Part shown: piece by piece, positions 35,101 through 45,559 of the stretch
Position numbering within the stretch: the first letter of the stretch is position 1
Layout of the letters: each line of letters begins with the position of its first letter
DNA from: Wolfiporia cocos
Lineage: Eukaryota; Basidiomycota; Agaricomycetes; Polyporales; Phaeolaceae
Assembly (NCBI GenBank): GCA_029448655.1
Contig: JACCLO010000036.1
Coordinates: 50,080 to 114,079 of the forward strand
Length of the DNA: 64,000 nt
Direction of reading: 5' to 3'
Made by a program: the position numbers and the translations under genes
The notes under the pieces: generated by a model
Database searches by the model: none
Seen by the model: the letters and a program-made list of their open reading frames with translations, nothing else
Told to the model about the DNA's origin: nothing

Positions 35101-36504
35101 CTTGCAAGAGAAAGCTCACCCATTGTCAGGTTCTACCAACATTGCTAAGGCGCGTGTACCGTGACACTTTCTACGCCATACGCTAATACTAAAACAGTCC
35201 ACAAGCAAAAAGAGAAAGATTGCGCCATGGGCCAACCTCACTTCTGAAGCCCCTCACAGATCTGCGACTGTAGACAACAGTACGAGCGGAGTTCCTGGTG
35301 TTCACCATGAAGAAACCATACAGCCTACACTGAATACTTTGGGATGCACATCTCTGTCCAAGAAGTCTATGTCATCATCCGCATCTGAAAGCCTCTTGAC
35401 GGGATCTGGTAATGTTCATACAGGGCCTCTGCCTGAGGAGCCAGCCACCGCTGAAGATTCTATGTCAGACATCTCCGAAGTTGCCAACAAGGCGATACAT
35501 GCGACCATAGCAGATTCCATGCTCGGAACGAATACCACACCAAGATCCGATCGTATACATTCTCCTGCTCCTCTCGTCATTCCCTCTCCGGAAAAGCTTG
35601 AGCAAACTGATTTTGAGTTGACGGAGGTAACATCTACCCCAATTGGCAAGGTTGTTGAGGTCGATGATTGTGCAGGAGACTCTGTCTCCACGAGAAAGAC
35701 CCATCCTAGACATTCCGTTACCTTCGCGCCAGTCGTGGAAGAATGCGAACCGTTGCCGGAGTTGAACTTTGAGATTGGTTCTCGGAGTCAGCCCACATCG
35801 CTGAGCCCATACAAGCGAGAGAGGGCTACTGGTAAACTTATCCATAGATACAACGGCGCACTTCTGACTTTTGTTGTTAGTGTCACTGGGACTGCTGCTG
35901 CAGGATATTGAACACGAGCCTTTCATAGGGCGACGTGAACGTGGCTCATTCCGGAAAACAAATATAACGGGTGCTGGGAACCGCTCGCGGTGCAAGGAAG
36001 CCACTGCAAATGTCCAAGACATCGAAGATGTTCTGCGGGAGTTGCATCAGGTGCCGTAGAAGCTGCTAAGGATATTGCGGTATGCTGAGTATGTGCTCGA
36101 CCCTCGCAGGCTATTTTCGGCAAGATCACGGATCGCTTTGACAGCGTACGTGAAGAAGTGCACATTGATCGGAGTGCAATCCTCCGGGAGGCAGCGCAGG
36201 ATCCTATGCACATGCGTGCGGATAGGTGTGTGCTGACTGCCCATACATACTTCGCATTCTTGCGGACCTGCTGATCCCTGTGAACGGCCACTGCAGTGTC
36301 GCCCACTTCAACCGCCTTATCGACCTCGAGGCCGAATATGCGTCCTCTGGGCGTGCTGTCATTGACAGTTTGGAAGAGTTGCTTCGCGCAAATGAAGGGA
36401 TATGCTGCAAAATAGAAGAGACGATAAAGAGCATCGATCGTACAACACTCGTTGGAAGGATGCCGGTGGTCCTAGTGGAAATTCCCGCGAGCCTGAGACA
36501 GTGA
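32120..36504 (+). CDS. Long nuclear-type protein with coiled-coil tail; possible meiotic axis protein
   Basis: The start MSASDSPFKLLQQTISKSRA is at 32120. An N-terminal helical region (ALEAAAAIFYKVYHEKVLPT, NSLLSGVL, CDICFSPTAPM) is followed by a beta-rich segment at about 33430-33900 (LTISYTSIHKIDILRE, ILGGEPITSG, VVTFTLTSGDLDRFANALRD). Next is a very long Ser/Thr/Lys-rich, probably disordered region (33970-35900) with basic clusters (KAYKRKRDS, PRKK-like). The end (35960-36490) is predicted helical or coiled-coil (DIEDVLRELHQV, KITDRFDSVREEV, HFNRLIDLEAEYASSGRA, DSLEELLRANEGI). The plan of helical domain, PH-like domain, disordered linker and coiled coil recalls Red1/SYCP2 axis proteins, but no motif proves it. 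Exon joins are only partly resolved. Confidence 0.5.
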
Positions 36505-37755
36505 AAGGAATACAACCATGTTATAGTAGAGAACGCGGTGAGTTCGCTCGATATCACAAACGCTCTAGTACAAATCATTGCATGTTGATCATCACATGCA
36601 GCTGTAGCATGAAACAGGAAACAAGACACAGCTGTATACAAGCGATCGGTCCACGCACGCCTCAGAAGGGATAGTGTTAGTTTACATGACCATTGCAAGC
36701 GGAAGGTGATATGTGCAATGCATGTAACTCTCACCTAACTACCGTCATCCGGCATTCGATACTCAAATAACTTGTTGTTCTAACAATGGTATGCCAATAA
36801 CCCCGTGCAAAACCACCTAGCATTCCAACGCAGCATGAGGAAGCTAAAGTATTCGCCGTGACACCTCGCTACCCAGCTTCCTTTGTTCATACCGTCTCGA
36901 TACAGAGCACCTTGTGTTATGCATCCATCGGGCTCATCTCGACCACTGTTGGGGCGCGGCCACTCCTCGCCGGTGTGGCACCCTTCTCTTCCCATCCCGC
37001 GCGCCACACTATCTTCCATTTTCCACACTCTCGTTGAATGGTTACTTCTTCCATCATTGCCGAACACGCTCTCTGACACCCGTAACATAAGTTTATATCC
37101 AATGACGGCGACAGCCTGAGACATTGTTTCACGGCATTGCGGCGGGTCTCTTGGCACGGAAAGATTAGGTTTACTTCTCAATAAAATCGGCTATGAGCAC
37201 AGCTGTGCACGCATCAAAGCACGCATTGGTGAGCCGATTTGCTATCGACCTCCGCCATTATGTGGGCTGGAACTGCATCAGAATGGTGCCTGTGCGCAGC
37301 ACACATGAAAGCGTGAAGGGGACTTGCTAGGTGCACCATTCACGAAGGGTTCACGAGCCTAGACGATCATTGCGAGATGAACGGGCGTGGTGTCTCACTG
37401 TGCCTTGCGAACAAGTGCCTCGCTAGTGCAGATGCATTTGGGTGACGGGGATCGCGAGATGAACGGACTTCTCACTCTGAGTGCGAGTGAGAGTCGACTT
37501 CGTGATCGCGTACTAGCTTGCCGTGAATTGGAAGGGATTAATATGGATCGTAAACGCCCAGCGCCACCGATGCCGCGAGTCGGCACACTGGTTTGTCAGC
37601 ATGGGACCCTGGACACCATGCATATATGGTCACCGGAGCACTGGTTGCCGTCCAGTGCAGCGTGGTGACTCTTGCTTACTGATAGGTAGACTCGCATCTC
37701 TCCTATTGACTGCCACCACCACAGCCCTCCCCCTCCCAAGCCCAAGCACGGTGTC
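36505..37755. other. Intergenic stretch
   Basis: About 1.25 kb. The frame 36780-37181 (-, 133 codons) and the frame 37387-37668 (+) are not recognisable. Some of the latter could be a 5' exon of the kinase gene that begins at 37756. Confidence 0.35.
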
Positions 37756-40422
37756 ATGTCATCGGGTTTGAAACGTCCCAGTGACACCCCATCATCACCA
37801 CGCAAGAAGCCGCGTCCTCAATACAAAACTCTAAAGAGCTTAGTCGAGGAGGCAGCCAAAAAGGTCAACCGCTTGATTGAACATGTAAAAAAAGAGATAT
37901 TGCCGCTTCTGCAGGAGGAGGGTCTTGGTACAGTTGGTGCTAAGCTCGCTATGAGTATTATGGGACTTGTGGTCAGTGCAGCTTCTGCTCCTGGAGAGAA
38001 GGAGTTGGGTGAAATGCAGTACTTGGAAGTACATATCAACATCCCAGATGATTACCCAGATATGGCAAGTAGGCTTGCTATCTATTCCTGACGTCCCTAG
38101 TCCCAAGCTGACATGCACTCAAAAGAGTTACAACTGAATGATTTGAATACACAATATGCGAACCTTGCCTTTTATTTCAGGGTACTGCTCAACTCCCTCC
38201 CTGCACCATCAGAATTTGCCAAGACGGACGTGTGGGCAGACGTACAAAGAACCCGCGCAGCCATCTTATGTATGCGTCCCGTTGAAAAGAGCGGTGTGCC
38301 GATATGCACGCTCCACGATGTCTTTCGTCTTTTCCGAATTCGACTTGGCACAGACCTTTCTTCAGCCACCGATGACCCTATCGCGGTTGCCTCCATCCGT
38401 GCTGCCGCCTTATTGTGCAACGAGATGGGAAACCCGTTCGACGATGAGAACGCACGCACAGCGAAATTTAACGAATGTGTTCAAGGACTGCTCCCTAACT
38501 TTAGGCTCAACCACAAATTTTTTCCCAAACTCGACCGTGCCGTATGCAAACCGGATGCAACGTTGTTCATGGACGAGGAGGAGATCTTCCCAGTTTGCCT
38601 GCGTGAGGACAAGCGTGAGGCGGGCGAAACTGACACAGACTAGACTGTGGGACTCACACTATAACCTTATAGACGACTTGAAGATGTTGCAGAAGGTTGG
38701 TGAGGAGGCTAGTGGGCGCAAGCAGAGATGGTATGTAACTGTGCGAATGCAGAGAACAAATCTAAGGCTTATCCGCAGTGATAGCCCTACTTATATACAT
38801 GTTTTGTTTGGTTACCGGTAAGGGAGCCAAACATGAAGGTGGTCTGTGCGCAGACATAACTAATATGGTTTAGTCGTAAACTACCATAGACCATGTGCGC
38901 CGGTAATGGCCGCACCAGTAAGATCGTTTGTTTGGACCGTAGGTCCATGTTGTGGAAGTGGCTGTAGCTACGTTAGTAAGCCATGCATGTGATTATTATA
39001 TTCCGGGATCGGGATATGAGTAATCGTAAGGTCATTGGCATGTGATAACGAGCGGGCCGCTTATCCAATTGTACTGACATAGCCCGGTATCGGGATATGA
39101 GTAAGGCGCGTGACACCGGAGGTTAGTCCGCTGAGTCATTGACGCGTACAAGCGTGTTATGTACGTGTTGTTATGACAAGTGGACGTATACCGCGTTGTG
39201 TACGTGTTGTTTGGTTGCGTGTACGTGTAGACGGGCGCTTAGCAGCGTAAATGTCTACAAGGTTGTAGAAATACCAGATAAATAGGTAAAAATACGGGAA
39301 AAATAGTGGCATGTCCCAAATCTGTGACAGAAACTGGCTATGACGTCTACATGCAAGTGGCGCACGACTACTCGATTGTGGTCAAAACTCTTCGATGTGC
39401 ATGAAGGCGGGTGCACCAATGTTTCTCCCATGCTTGTTGGGTATGTACTTTGAACCAAACATACATGTTCTTGGGCGCCCTTATGATTATCACACAGGAC
39501 CCCATCTGTCCATGCAGGGCGGTTTTTATGATGGAGAGGATTACATAGTGGAACCACTAAGTGCAATGTATTGTATGCTACCAGACGTCACCAAAGAGCG
39601 ACAGAATCAGCTCGCACGGTTGCTGTATGCGCTCGCTAAAGGAGTAGAGGAGCTGAAGGAGTACGTTGCCCAACACAATAATGCCACTGTGGGATCAGGT
39701 TAATGTCGTCCTACAGGCTGGCTTCATCAACCGCTGAACCACCCTCATTCCCTTGTGGCACCCCTCAAATCTACTCATCCTGCACGCTGTATGCCGACAC
39801 CGCTGCCGACACCGCTGCCGACAAACCAAGCACTGGGACCCTCACATTCAAGAAGCCTCTTGTCGTCGATCTCAACAACCGAGTGCTGTTCACAGCAACG
39901 TTGTCGACGACCTCTGCACGGGAGAAGTTGCCGGAGCAGACACCTGTGGTTGTCAAGCTTGTCAGCGGTTCCTATGGCGAAGACATACATCGACTTCTGG
40001 CGAAGGAAGGCCTCGTGCCTACCCTCCATGGGTGTGTCTGCTTGGAAGGTGCTCCTGTTGCCTACATCATGGACCACTTGGATGGGGATTGGAAGCGCTT
40101 ACACGACCTCTTACGTGATTTAACCCCTCTGTGCCGTAAGGCTATACGGGAATCATTGGAGAATGTTCTGAAATTGCTCAAGAAAAAGGGCTTCGTACAC
40201 GGCGACCTTAGGTCGAGCAATATCATGGCGCGGATCGTTGACGAAGAAAAAGCGGAGATCAAGGTTGTCGACTTTGATTGGGCGGGCAAAGCCAGTCAGG
40301 TATTCTACCCTGCGATGCGCAACGAGTCCATCGGTTGGCCTGGTCGGCCCTGTGGTCCAATTGAAGCTGAGGATGACCGCGAACTGCTTGATTCGTGGTG
40401 GCCACGAGAAACCCATGTCTGA
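37756..40422 (+). pseudogene. FunK1-like fungal protein kinase, split by a solo LTR
   Basis: It starts MSSGLKRPSDTPSSPRKKPR at 37756, with an intron near 38065-38106. The conserved middle (VCKPDATLFMDEEEIFPVCL, 38545-38604) is followed at 38631 by a minus-strand LTR. Removing the LTR and one TSD copy lets the frame read on through ETGYDVYMQVAHDY. The C-lobe has FVHGDLRSSNIMAR (catalytic loop), IKVVDFDWAGKA (DFG position) and ELLDSWW. This pattern is typical of basidiomycete FunK1 proteins, of poorly known function. Two further one-base shifts, near 39390 and 39697, interrupt the frame. The LTR alone should inactivate the gene unless it is spliced out. Confidence 0.8.
38631..39329 (-). repeat. 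Solo LTR in kinase gene, TSD GAAAC
   Basis: On the minus strand it starts TGTCACAGATTTGGG at 39329 and ends CACAG..CTGTGTCA at 38631, 699 bp. GAAAC flanks it (38626-38630 and 39330-39334). TATATAAG on the minus strand near 38805 is followed by an imperfect inverted repeat (GGCTATC / GATAAGCC). Confidence 0.95.
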
Positions 40423-41036
40423 TCGTTGTTTCAAAGAATGCTTCACTCCTCCTTCTCTCGCTACATTTGTATGTAGTTTCCATTCTCGATGTGACTATAC
40501 CAGCAATGCATACAACCAAAAATACTACGGCTGATCATGGTTTCGGTGATTTGCAAGCGATGCATTGTTGCGCGCTGGACACCATGCAGACAGTCTGAAG
40601 TCGCATACGGAGGCATCAGATCAGCCACAGCCCAGTTAAATTAAATCCAGACACTGGCGGTGGTCCGTGCTTTCCTTTTTTTGCATTAGACATGTATGAC
40701 TCCCTTGCACCTGTTTTGAATTATGTACCTTTGTCGTGATTATATGGGCAGCAACACTTGCAGATGTTCGATGGTGCAACAAGCTGCAAGGCCAGATTGT
40801 AATATTGCACATTGAAATCTGACGCTGTGTGCTGCATCGAAAGGCGGTATACACCGGCTTGAGATCCGAGCAGTCATATGATTGCAACTTGTGTATCACG
40901 ATGCAAATACAATCTCGAGCAATATGCCACAGTGGTCAGCGGTATGGATTGCATGACCCCAGCTCACATGTCTCTAAGCATGGTTTTAACGGGTCACCAC
41001 AGGTTGATGATTCCTCATATATTGTATGGATATGTT
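40423..41036. other. Gap downstream of kinase
   Basis: About 600 bp. No domain-bearing frame was seen. The plus-strand frame at 40829-41311 is opposite the clearer minus-strand coding remnant described next. Confidence 0.35.
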
Positions 41037-41255
41037 GGCTCTCTGACAATGTCGAGAACGATTTGCATGTGGCTTCGCTCATTCTGCGGTCCATTCTTAA
41101 TATACTTGGCTGTTGCAGATATGGTGACGTGGAAAATGGACGTCTCCCCCAGGTCCTCGCCGTACAGCATCTTAGCCAAAGCATAGTGGGGGATATTGTG
41201 CTTCTCGAGGTAGGCATTGATCTTGATGTAGTGAACGATTTCATTGATGCATTTG
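41037..41255 (-). pseudogene. Coding remnant, unidentified
   Basis: The minus strand is open for over 70 codons without ATG: CINEIVHYIKINAYLEKHNI, ALAKMLYGEDLGETSIFHVT, ERSHMQIVLDIVREP. It looks like genuine coding, perhaps part of the transposon-like gene whose other parts lie at 41410-41681 and 51934-52279. Not recognised. Confidence 0.4.
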
Positions 41256-41409
41256 GTCTATATCACGTGCTGGTGTGGACCCAATACAATTCTCCAGCCG
41301 TAATGCAATAACCATTGCACCAAAAGGGCACAATGCCAACTCTGTTGGCATCGGTGGGTCTCAGTACTTAAGCTATTATGGCACATGGTCGTGACATGCT
41401 CATGACAGT

Positions 41410-41681
41410 CTAGCAATACTGCTCCTTGATAATGATGCGTTTGACTTGGTCCGCACCCGTCCGCTCGGCCGACACATCCGTCGCACCAGAGTCCTCAACG
41501 GCCATGGAAGAGCTGTCAGCGTCATCTCCGCGTGCTTGCCCATGCAGTGTGAGACTCAACGTATAGTTGCATGCAGACCCTTTCCTCTTGCACCACGATG
41601 AGGGAGGAGTACTGTTAGAATCCCCCTGAGTCAGGTGCCAATTCTCAGGCAGCAGACACCAGTAGATCAGCAGCCCCTCCC
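41410..41681 (-). pseudogene. 3' part of an unidentified ORF interrupted by three insertions
   Basis: The minus-strand frame reads GEGLLIYWCLLPENWHLTQG, then a Ser/Thr-rich tail ending IIIKEQYC. Removing the gypsy element (with one CTCCC) joins it in frame to 50134-50176 (FSPWLFSRATQVG). Removing the hAT element (with one AAGTGGAT) joins that to 51934-52173 (GIPRLIDKDLYWNRILTLPS). Function unknown; it may itself be of transposon origin. Confidence 0.6.
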
Positions 41682-42388
41682 TGTTACGGGTCGAACACCC
41701 GTTCGTATATTCGAGTCGCGAATATAGATCGTTCTTCTGCACGTGGGCGTATAGCCGTATGCAAGGCAAATGCTCGTTAGATGCCTTCAAGTCCTAGGTG
41801 AAGTTCCTAGGAGATCGTATAATATCCAATACGCGTTAGAGGATATAATCTGTTCAGGTGCGAGTCGAATAGAATATAAGACTCGCCTAAGTCCGAGAAG
41901 TCAGTGTGCACTTCGAGGACTTAGTCGTTTGGTTGCTCGAGTGAGAAATACTGAGCGTAGTTTCCTACGTTTGAGAACAAGTATAAGACTTCTTGTTTAT
42001 ACAACAAGGTCGAGCTGAAGAGCCTTGACAATAAGTACATGAGCTTTTATACTACGCTGGGTTTTAGGGGTCAAGTCCATCCCAGATGCCACCGCTACTA
42101 TCTACGCTATAGTATCAAACGTTTGATAAGTATGTAGTGATGTATCCGAAACGATAGATAGGGATGATGGTGGTTGAACACCATCTATAAGCTAATAAAC
42201 GATGAAGGTGAAACGGTGGCAGAGTTGGATCTGCCAAAGGTGAAACGCGCCCTACATGCTAATACAACTGGGGATGCGCCCAGTAGAGTCACGAGTAGCC
42301 AGGGGGTTGGTTGCGCAACAAGTCCCTGTATCGTATTCGCCCGGTGGTGAGTTCTGTCGATATTCGAAAAATTAAAATAACCGTAACA
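41682..42388 (-). repeat. 3' LTR of full-length gypsy
   Basis: 707 bp. It is preceded on the minus strand by a purine-rich tract (CCTAGGGAGGGGCTGA, 42389-42404). Five substitutions separate it from the 5' LTR, of which four are transitions. Confidence 0.97.
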
Positions 42389-42404
42389 TCAGCCCCTCCC
42401 TAGG
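42389..42404 (-). other. Polypurine tract of full-length gypsy
   Basis: Minus strand GGGAGGGGCTGA, directly upstream of the 3' LTR. The target flank left of the element (CAGCCCCTCCC) looks nearly the same, perhaps by chance. Confidence 0.75.
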
Positions 42405-42544
42405 CATTCGTCGGCCTCGACGAATTTTCCAAGTTCCTCTCTTCAGAGTGCCTCGGCGTCCTGTTCATTGTAGATGTCGCCGTTCCCGCTGAGGGACGGG
42501 GTCGTAGGAGTTCGCCATACGAAGTGTTGGCGGCATTCATTCTG

Positions 42545-44149
42545 TCAATGACCTGGTTGATTGAGCCCACAAGCTCTGCAAATATAGTCGGGGCAGTCGA
42601 GGATCCAGTGGCTAGCGGATCCGCACTGCCGACAGGGTTGTTCAGGCGAGGGCCTTGCTGGTACCCGTAGGAAAAGGGATATCTCTGAGATATTCGTTGT
42701 GTCGGTATCTCCAGTGGTGAGCGGCGCGGTGGAGGTTCCGTTGCGCCCATGTGGGTAAGGAGGCGGTGTCTCGTTCGTGCTCCCTCGCACCTCGCTCGAA
42801 CTCCTCGCGGGTAATGCTCTGCACCGATGGAGATCGTCGAATAGGCGGCGTGCTATTCGCTCTTCGCTGTCGTTCTGGGGTAGCCCTAGGGCTCGTCGGG
42901 CGTGCAGGTGGTTCACGTCTCCCGTTGCCTCCCATACCAGGAATACGTGGCGTCGGGTCTCTAACTCCTGTTCGGCGGGCTCTCTGAGTCTTGGTAGGCA
43001 GTGGAAATAATACTCTATCGCCCTCCATAAAATCAAACGGCCTTGCAACTCGGCGTCGTTCGTCGGGGGTGAAAAAGCAGGCGGGTCGTGGTGTGTATTC
43101 GGGTCGACCGGGAGTAACGTGCTCGCGATCCTCGAAGTCGTTGAGCGCGTGTCGTAGTCGGGCCGTCGTGGTGGCGGCCAATCTGTCGATAAGTCTGTTG
43201 GTGAGTAATTCGAGTCCCTCTCTCTGCGCTCTGATCTGCCCCTCCATTCGGACAAGGTCCTCGGTGATGTTCTGGTACGAGCTGTAGACGTGTGTGAGGT
43301 CCTGCGCGATGTCGAAGAGGGCCGACCAGCCATCGGCTCGGCCAGCAAAAGGTCCCTCGGCCCTGTACCAGAGGAGGGCGTGTCTACTCTGCAGATGCTG
43401 GGGGGAGTACCTTCTTGGTGGCGTACCTCGCGGTCGGCCTTCTCGACGATCTGCATCGCCGGGGGTCGTGGTTCGGCGGGGGAGCTGGTGGCGAGTCGTC
43501 GACATACTATTACTGTCCTGTTTTCGAGTGTCGGGGTTGTCCTGACTCTCGTCCTGTGGTAGTCTTTTATCAGCTCCTTGGAGTGCTCCAAGTTCGCCTC
43601 GTCTTCCCATGAATTGTCGGCTGTGGCATAGCCTTTCCACTTGACGAAGTATTGATGCTTCTTTCCTTTCCATCTGTCAGCCAAGATGGCTTCGACTTCG
43701 TATTCCTCCTGTCCCTTGATGATATCAGGTGGCGGCCGTAGGTAATTGGGTCCGTGCACCCTTGTTTCTTTGAATGGTTTTAGTAAGGCAGCATGGAATA
43801 CCGGATGAATTTTCCAGTTCGCCGGTAACTGCAGCCGGTATGTCGTGGGTCCCATCTTTTCTGTGATGGTGAAGGGTCCTTCCCTTTTTGGTGCTAGCTT
43901 GTTAGATTCGTAGGGGATGGTTAGGTTCTTTGCGTCGAGCCAAACCTTGTCTCCTTTCTCGAGCTTCGGTAATTCTCGGAGGAAACGTCCCGCCATTCTT
44001 TTCTGAGCTAGTTCGTGCGCGATGAATGCCATCTTTCGCGCCTCTTTGATCTTTTTGATCCTGTCAACTGCTGCCAGGACGTTTCCTACCCTGTCGTAGT
44101 CTGGGAATCCCCTTGGAATATAACCCAAGATTATTTCAAGGGGCGCAGG
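42545..44149 (-). CDS. Pol C-terminal part: integrase C-term, chromodomain, CCHC tail
   Basis: It is in the same frame as the RNase H/integrase ORF, after one TGA (44150-44152). It contains the GPFTITEKMGPTTYRLQLP region (43900-43820) and a chromodomain (YEVEAIL..YFVKWKGY..NSWEDEANL, 43715-43600). A long Arg/Pro/Ser-rich region follows, then RHVFLVWEATGDVNHLHARR and a perfect CCHC knuckle (CRQCGSASHWILDC, about 42625-42584) plus a second CxxC before the stop at 42545. Part of this region overlaps another long open frame (see 42642-43505). Confidence 0.8.
   Translation of the reverse strand, partial: PAPLEIILGYIPRGFPDYDRVGNVLAAVDRIKKIKEARKMAFIAHELAQKRMAGRFLRELPKLEKGDKVWLDAKNLTIPYESNKLAPKREGPFTITEKMGPTTYRLQLPANWKIHPVFHAALLKPFKETRVHGPNYLRPPPDIIKGQEEYEVEAILADRWKGKKHQYFVKWKGYATADNSWEDEANLEHSKELIKDYHRTRVRTTPTLENRTVIVCRRLATSSPAEPRPPAMQIVEKADREVRHQEGTPPSICRVDTPSSGTGPRDLLLAEPMAGRPSSTSRRTSHTSTARTRTSPRTLSEWRGRSERRERDSNYSPTDLSTDWPPPRRPDYDTRSTTSRIASTLLPVDPNTHHDPPAFSPPTNDAELQGRLILWRAIEYYFHCLPRLREPAEQELETRRHVFLVWEATGDVNHLHARRALGLPQNDSEERIARRLFDDLHRCRALPARSSSEVRGSTNETPPPYPHGRNGTSTAPLTTGDTDTTNISEISLFLRVPARPSPEQPCRQCGSASHWILDCPDYICRACGLNQPGH
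42642..43505 (-). CDS. Overlapping accessory frame of the gypsy element
   Basis: A second minus-strand frame is open for about 290 codons from MSTTRHQLPRRTTTPGD. Its middle looks strongly protein-like (ALLWYRAEGPFAGRADGWSA, DIAQDLTHVYSSYQNITEDL, RLAATTTARLRHALNDFEDR, ITPGRP-like EHVTPGRPEYTP). Either it overlaps the pol tail in a different frame, or one protein starts here and, after a one-base error near 43050-42990, continues in the pol-tail frame to the CCHC knuckle. Confidence 0.5.
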   Translation of the reverse strand: MSTTRHQLPRRTTTPGDADRREGRPRGTPPRRYSPQHLQSRHALLWYRAEGPFAGRADGWSALFDIAQDLTHVYSSYQNITEDLVRMEGQIRAQREGLELLTNRLIDRLAATTTARLRHALNDFEDREHVTPGRPEYTPRPACFFTPDERRRVARPFDFMEGDRVLFPLPTKTQRARRTGVRDPTPRIPGMGGNGRREPPARPTSPRATPERQRRANSTPPIRRSPSVQSITREEFERGAREHERDTASLPTWAQRNLHRAAHHWRYRHNEYLRDIPFPTGTSKALA

Positions 44150-45559
44150 TCAGTTTTCGGTTCGCTTGGTGTTGTGCGCAAATTCGACGTCGGGTAGTCG
44201 TTGTACCCATTGGAAAGGGTCGTTCATGCAATAGATACGAAGGTACACTTCGATTTGTTGATTCATCCTTTCCGTTTGTCCGTCGGTCTGTGGATGGTAC
44301 GCCGTACTCATCGCAGATTCCGTTCCCTGCAGCTTGCATAATTCCTTGAACAGTTTCGATGCGAACTGTGGTCCCCTGTCTGAAATGATCTTTCGGGGAA
44401 TGCCGTATTGTGAGTATATCTTTCGATGGAATATTTCTGCGGCCCCTTCGCTCGTGATTGTTTTGTCGCATGGGGTGAGAGAGATGGCCTTGGATAGGCC
44501 ATGGTCGACAATCACCATCATGGAGTCATATTTTCCGACTCTTGGCAGGTCGGTGACAAAATCGACCGAGCACTGTGAGAAGGGAAGGGCGTCCTCCCGT
44601 GTCGGTATTGGCTGTAAAGGGGGTTTTAGCGGGTTCCTATCAGGTTTCATCTGTTGACAGATTGCACAGCCTCGGACGTATTCCGGTATCATTGTTCCCA
44701 TGTCAGGCCACCAAAAGTGGGTCTTAACCTGTACTGTTGTACCCCAGATCCCAGGGTGTCCGGCCGGGATCGTGTCGTGGTATTTTGAAATGACGTCCCG
44801 TCGAAGGCCCTCATCTTTTGGCACGTACATCCTGCCCCTGTAGAGCAGTATCCCATCCGTTTGTTGCCATTCATCTGCGGTGGTTCTTGCGGGGAATTCG
44901 TCTGTGCCCCCTAGAGCACGGATCGCCTGTTCCGCAGATTCATCTCGATCGTTGGCGTTCTTGATTCGATCGATGATCGGGATCTGGATTGCGTGGACGA
45001 CGAGTTCATTTGGAATCATGGTGATTCCCTCGTTGTCTTCGTTGCTTTCGTCTAGGTGATACAACCTGGACAATGTGTCGGCCATGACTAGTTTCCTCCC
45101 GGGGATGTGTTGTAATTTCAGGTCGAATTGCGAGAGGAATAGATGCCATCTCGCTTGTCGCCGATTTAGGCGCTGTGCGCTTCTCCAGTACGTCAGGTTC
45201 TGATGATCGCTTCGGATCAAGATCCGATGCGGTGCTCCTTCTAACAGGTGCCGCCATTCTTCTAGTGCTCGGACTATTCCGAGTAGTTCGCGATCATAGA
45301 TTTCGTAGTTCCGTTCTGTGGATGTCAGGGATTGTGAGAGATATCCCACTGGCCGTTCACGCCCCGTTTCATCTGTCTGTTTTAGCACTGCCCCTGTGGC
45401 AAACTGAGATGCGTCTGTTTCGAGGATGAATGGTTTCTCCTTGTCTGGCGTTCCTAGTGCGGGCGCCGTTGTGAATGCCTGCTTCATGAAGTCGAACGCC
45501 TTTTGTTCTTTATCCGTCCACTGGAATCCTGTCCCTGTGACCGTTTTCGTGAGATCCAC
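44150..45559 (-). CDS. Pol: RNase H and integrase
   Basis: RNase H has [32 protein letters not shown] and HQNLTYW. The integrase has an HHCC-like zinc finger ([18 protein letters not shown]) and a DDE core: [20 protein letters not shown], and the E helix in [10 protein letters not shown]. It joins upstream RT by a one-base deletion in a C run near 45563 (CCCTGG where CCCCTGG would keep the frame). It ends at a TGA followed in frame by the rest of pol. Confidence 0.93.
   Translation of the reverse strand: MDLTKTVTGTGFQWTDKEQKAFDFMKQAFTTAPALGTPDKEKPFILETDASQFATGAVLKQTDETGRERPVGYLSQSLTSTERNYEIYDRELLGIVRALEEWRHLLEGAPHRILIRSDHQNLTYWRSAQRLNRRQARWHLFLSQFDLKLQHIPGRKLVMADTLSRLYHLDESNEDNEGITMIPNELVVHAIQIPIIDRIKNANDRDESAEQAIRALGGTDEFPARTTADEWQQTDGILLYRGRMYVPKDEGLRRDVISKYHDTIPAGHPGIWGTTVQVKTHFWWPDMGTMIPEYVRGCAICQQMKPDRNPLKPPLQPIPTREDALPFSQCSVDFVTDLPRVGKYDSMMVIVDHGLSKAISLTPCDKTITSEGAAEIFHRKIYSQYGIPRKIISDRGPQFASKLFKELCKLQGTESAMSTAYHPQTDGQTERMNQQIEVYLRIYCMNDPFQWVQRLPDVEFAHNTKRTEN

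Noticed and set aside
42751..43612. Plus-strand frames opposite the pol tail
   Set aside because: The region is poor in stop codons on both strands because of its Arg/Pro-rich coding; no motif was found.
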